DNA of 64,000 nucleotides, from positions 846,501-910,500 of the forward strand of contig JAPMOS010000006.1 in assembly GCA_027972325.1 (NCBI GenBank). The letters run 5' to 3'. Below the pieces are notes generated by a model. It was not told the DNA's origin. It ran no database searches and worked only from the letters and a program-made list of their open reading frames with translations. The position numbers were made by a program, and so were the translations under genes. Position 1 is the first letter of the stretch; the number at the start of each line of letters is the position of its first letter. Positions 60,132 through 64,000 of this stretch are shown here, piece after piece. Origin of the DNA: Paratrimastix pyriformis (lineage: Eukaryota > Preaxostyla > Paratrimastigidae).

Positions 60132-61671
<1,540 letters not shown>

Positions 61672-61752
61672 GCGGAATTTGATTGAGGTTTTTCCTGGTG
61701 GGTACGACCTGAGGGAGGACAGTGTTGACTGACGGCTTCACGAGCGGAGCTC
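61672..61752. promoter_or_regulatory. 81-bp head-to-head promoter region
   Basis: Between ATG of the cytidylyltransferase (minus) and ATG of the radical SAM gene (plus). Moderate GC, no recognisable TATA box. Confidence 0.6.
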
Positions 61753-63782
61753 ATGAATCGCGTCCAACCAAACCAGCATTTGCGCAACCTCCGACTGGTG
61801 CCAAGGTCTCTCGAAGAGTTGGCCATCTTCAGACACCGACAGGCTGCGCTTTACTCCGAGGTGTGCGAGCTCTATCCTGAGACATGCGCACCTCCGCAAC
61901 TATCTATTCGCATCGGCGGAGAAACCTTCCGGTTTCGCCATGGAATTACGTTTACTCCCTATGCCGCAGCCACGCCTTGCACAGGTTCGCTCAATTTCCG
62001 AAGTAATGCCTTCAAGTCCTCCCCAGCAATGTGCCAGTTCTGTAGCGAACGGTTGATTCGGTGCCGAGATGCCCGCTTGTCTAGCGGAAGGGAGAGAGAT
62101 TATGTATTAACGGGTGTTTCTTCGCCCGCGTGTCCCTCGGGTACCCAAACGGAGCGCGGGATGGCCTTGCCCCGGCCGGCCGCCCCGGGAGGTATGAAGC
62201 CTTCCGTCGAAGAGCTTCTGGAGCGGCCTTCGTTGCTGATTCGCAACCACCCACAGTATTTTGCCCTTCTGAAGCAGGTCGGAGGGACTGCCCACGACCA
62301 CCCGGGCAAACTCTCCACCCGCACTGCCGTGTGCAGACCCTCCTGCAGTTGAGGGACCTTTCGGGGCACATGGGGCTCTCCCTGTCCGGCCTGGAGGCCA
62401 CCTCGGAGCCGACCTGGCTGGGGGGCCTCCTCGGCACGATCGGCGACCTCGAACAGCAGGGCCTCTTCCGCTTCGACGGCAAGGTCACCCCATTGCCCGG
62501 CCCAGCACCACCACCACCATCGCCACCATCGTCACCACCACCAGCACCGACCCCGCAGGGCCAGAGGAACCCTCTTCACCTCCGCTCTCCCTCGGGTCGG
62601 TCGGGTCTGTGCTTGGGTCGGGAGCAGGTCCTCTACAGCAACGGGAGCGGGCTGTACGGGCACCCCGAGCTGGTCCGGCTGCTGGACGAGCTGCGGTGGG
62701 ACTCGGTGCAGCTCTCCCGGGCCCACCACGAGGCCTCCCGGAACGCCCGCATCATGCGCTTCCGCCAGCCGGCCGCCAGCGAGGGCGTAGGCCAGCAGGG
62801 CCCCTTCGAGGCCGTCGTGGGGGCTCTGCAACGGGTGGCCCACCCGCCCCAGGTGCAGCTCTCGTGCGTCCTCTCGCGGCCCGGGGTGGCCACCATCGAC
62901 GAGGCCGAGGCCTACCTCAGGGTCCATCCTGCCCCCCCCCCCCCCCCCGTGATGTGGCCCTTCTCACACGGCCGGCTCGCTGGCTGGGGGGCGCAGTGGG
63001 CCCTGGGGCTGGGCGTCCGCACGGTGGTCTTCAGGGAGCTGAGCCGCCTCGACGGGCACTACCACAGCAACCCCGTCGCAAAGGTCCCCCCCCCCGCGCG
63101 CCACCACGTACGCATGCAGGATGGGAATCTGATCATGGCTGTGTGTCTGTGGGCGTGGGCGTGGGCGTGGGCGTGGGCGTGGGCGTGGGCGTGGGCGTGG
63201 GCGTGGGCCAGTTCATCGACGAGGAGCGGGTGGACATGCTCGGCCTGGTGGGGGCCATCCTGCCCTGCCCCGCCGCCCCGCCCGAGGCCGCCCTGAGGCC
63301 CGCCCTCCCCGATGGGCCGGCCGGACCCGCCCCCGAGGGCAGGATGCTGACGGCCCGGCCGGGGTGGCGCTTTCGCCACTGCCAGCTGGGCTTCTACTAC
63401 TACGGCGAGTACTTCACCTACCAGCCTCAGCCCCAGCCGTGCCAGCCCCAGCAGGCCCCTGGGCCCGGGCCCGCCTGCGAGGTGGCCTTCGAGTCGGGCA
63501 AGTCCGCACCCGCGAAGTCACGCCCACCGCTAAGTCACGGCGTTCCCCTTCCCTTCCCCCTTCCCCGTTGCCCTCTGGCGCAGCTACGAGGCCTTCTACC
63601 GGACCCTGGAAGGCTTCGGCCCGGTGGGACCCGGGGGCACGGCCGGTCGGGTGGTGGAGAAGCTGGTGCTGCACCCCGACGGGTCCCTCTGCGCCGACTG
63701 GCACCCCGACTCGTGCCGTCTGGCCACCGCCCGGCAGATCCTCGCCCAGGGCAGCCCCCAGGGCCAGGGTCCCTCCGCCTGA
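61753..63782 (+). CDS. Radical SAM protein of unknown reaction
   Basis: After removing intron 61985-62026 the N-terminal region reads TPCTAMCQFCSERL, a perfect Cys-X3-Cys-X2-Cys motif for the SAM-binding [4Fe-4S] cluster. Further strands of the barrel are suggested by MGLSLSGLEATSEPTW, VLYSNGSGL, WDSVQLSRAHHEASRNARIM and LGVRTVVFRELSRLDGHYHS. The C-terminus (WRFRHCQLGFYYYGEYFTY, then VVEKLVLHPDGSLCADWHPD) is a separate conserved-looking unit. Other introns: 62278-62336, 62484-62627, 62922-62996, 63084-63211 and 63502-63583. Exon frames agree at each join. Substrate and pathway are not known to me. N-terminal ~400 bp have moderate GC, the rest is extreme. Stop TGA 63780-63782. Confidence 0.8.
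63137..63208. repeat. 6-bp repeat GTGGGC, ~11 copies
   Basis: Fills the 3' half of intron 63084-63211 of the radical SAM gene and runs into the acceptor (GGGCCAG). Confidence 0.9.
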
Positions 63783-64000
63783 TGAGCAACAAGACCAGGA
63801 GAAGCGGGACAAACCCTTTGTTTGGGAGGGGGACGGGGATGGGGATGGGCGGGAGGGGGGACGGGGACGGGGATGGGGGAGCCAAAAAAAGACGCCGACC
63901 CTTGCCAAATAAAGCCAACCAGCACCAGGAAAAACCAACCAGCAAAACCCAGGGCAGGTGGACAGGGGTGGGCAGGGAGAGGGAGGGGGAAGCGGGAGAG
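63783..64000. other. 3' flank of the radical SAM gene
   Basis: No gene seen. A canonical AATAAA at 63908-63913, about 125 bp after the stop, could be the poly(A) signal. The rest is G/A-rich. Confidence 0.5.

Overview
This is a compact, very GC-rich segment of a eukaryotic nuclear genome, most likely from a unicellular protist. It carries spliceosomal introns of about 40-250 bp, a eukaryotic tRNA-Gly with internal promoter boxes, and strictly eukaryotic genes (DPH1, an exosome RNase PH subunit, ethanolamine-phosphate cytidylyltransferase, TRRAP/Tra1, a TBC1D19-like protein, a PHD-SNF2 remodeller). The species cannot be fixed from the sequence. A GC-rich free-living protist, for example a metamonad such as Paratrimastix, is only a guess. 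No virus-like, LTR or transposon remains were recognised.

Layout: (1-355, +) 3' end of a FAD oxidoreductase with a C-terminal Rieske domain; (494-2849, -) DAGL-type class 3 lipase; (2941-11623, -) chromatin remodeller with tandem PHD fingers and an SNF2 ATPase; (11647-13634, +) DPH1; (13821-28460, -) giant TPR plus IQ-repeat protein with a tRNA-Gly(CCC) gene in one of its introns; (28635-55469, -) TRRAP/Tra1 pseudokinase gene of about 27 kb; (55550-58274, +) TBC1D19-like TBC protein; (58443-60016, +) exosome subunit RRP45; (60132-61671, -) ethanolamine-phosphate cytidylyltransferase with a 12-nt micro-exon; (61753-63782, +) radical SAM protein of unknown reaction. Every intergenic gap is under 190 bp. 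The three divergent pairs start only 23, 80 and 81 bp apart.

Two genome-wide themes stand out. First, the 5' splice sites are pyrimidine-rich (GTCCGC, GTCTGT/C/G, GTTCGT) rather than GTAAGT, and I used them to place about 35 introns. Second, nearly every larger intron of the two giant genes holds its own tandem repeat, each with a different unit (4, 5, 7, 8, 9, 13, 17, 20, 22 or 26 bp, or poly-C). In several introns the repeat starts right at the splice donor, as if the GTCCGCC end had been expanded. GC content is moderate at gene starts and becomes extreme further into the gene bodies.

The genes are mostly housekeeping: chromatin and transcription (PHD-SNF2 remodeller, TRRAP), RNA decay (RRP45), translation (DPH1, tRNA-Gly), phospholipid metabolism (cytidylyltransferase, lipase), membrane traffic (TBC protein) and cytoskeleton or calmodulin binding (IQ giant). 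They do not form one pathway.
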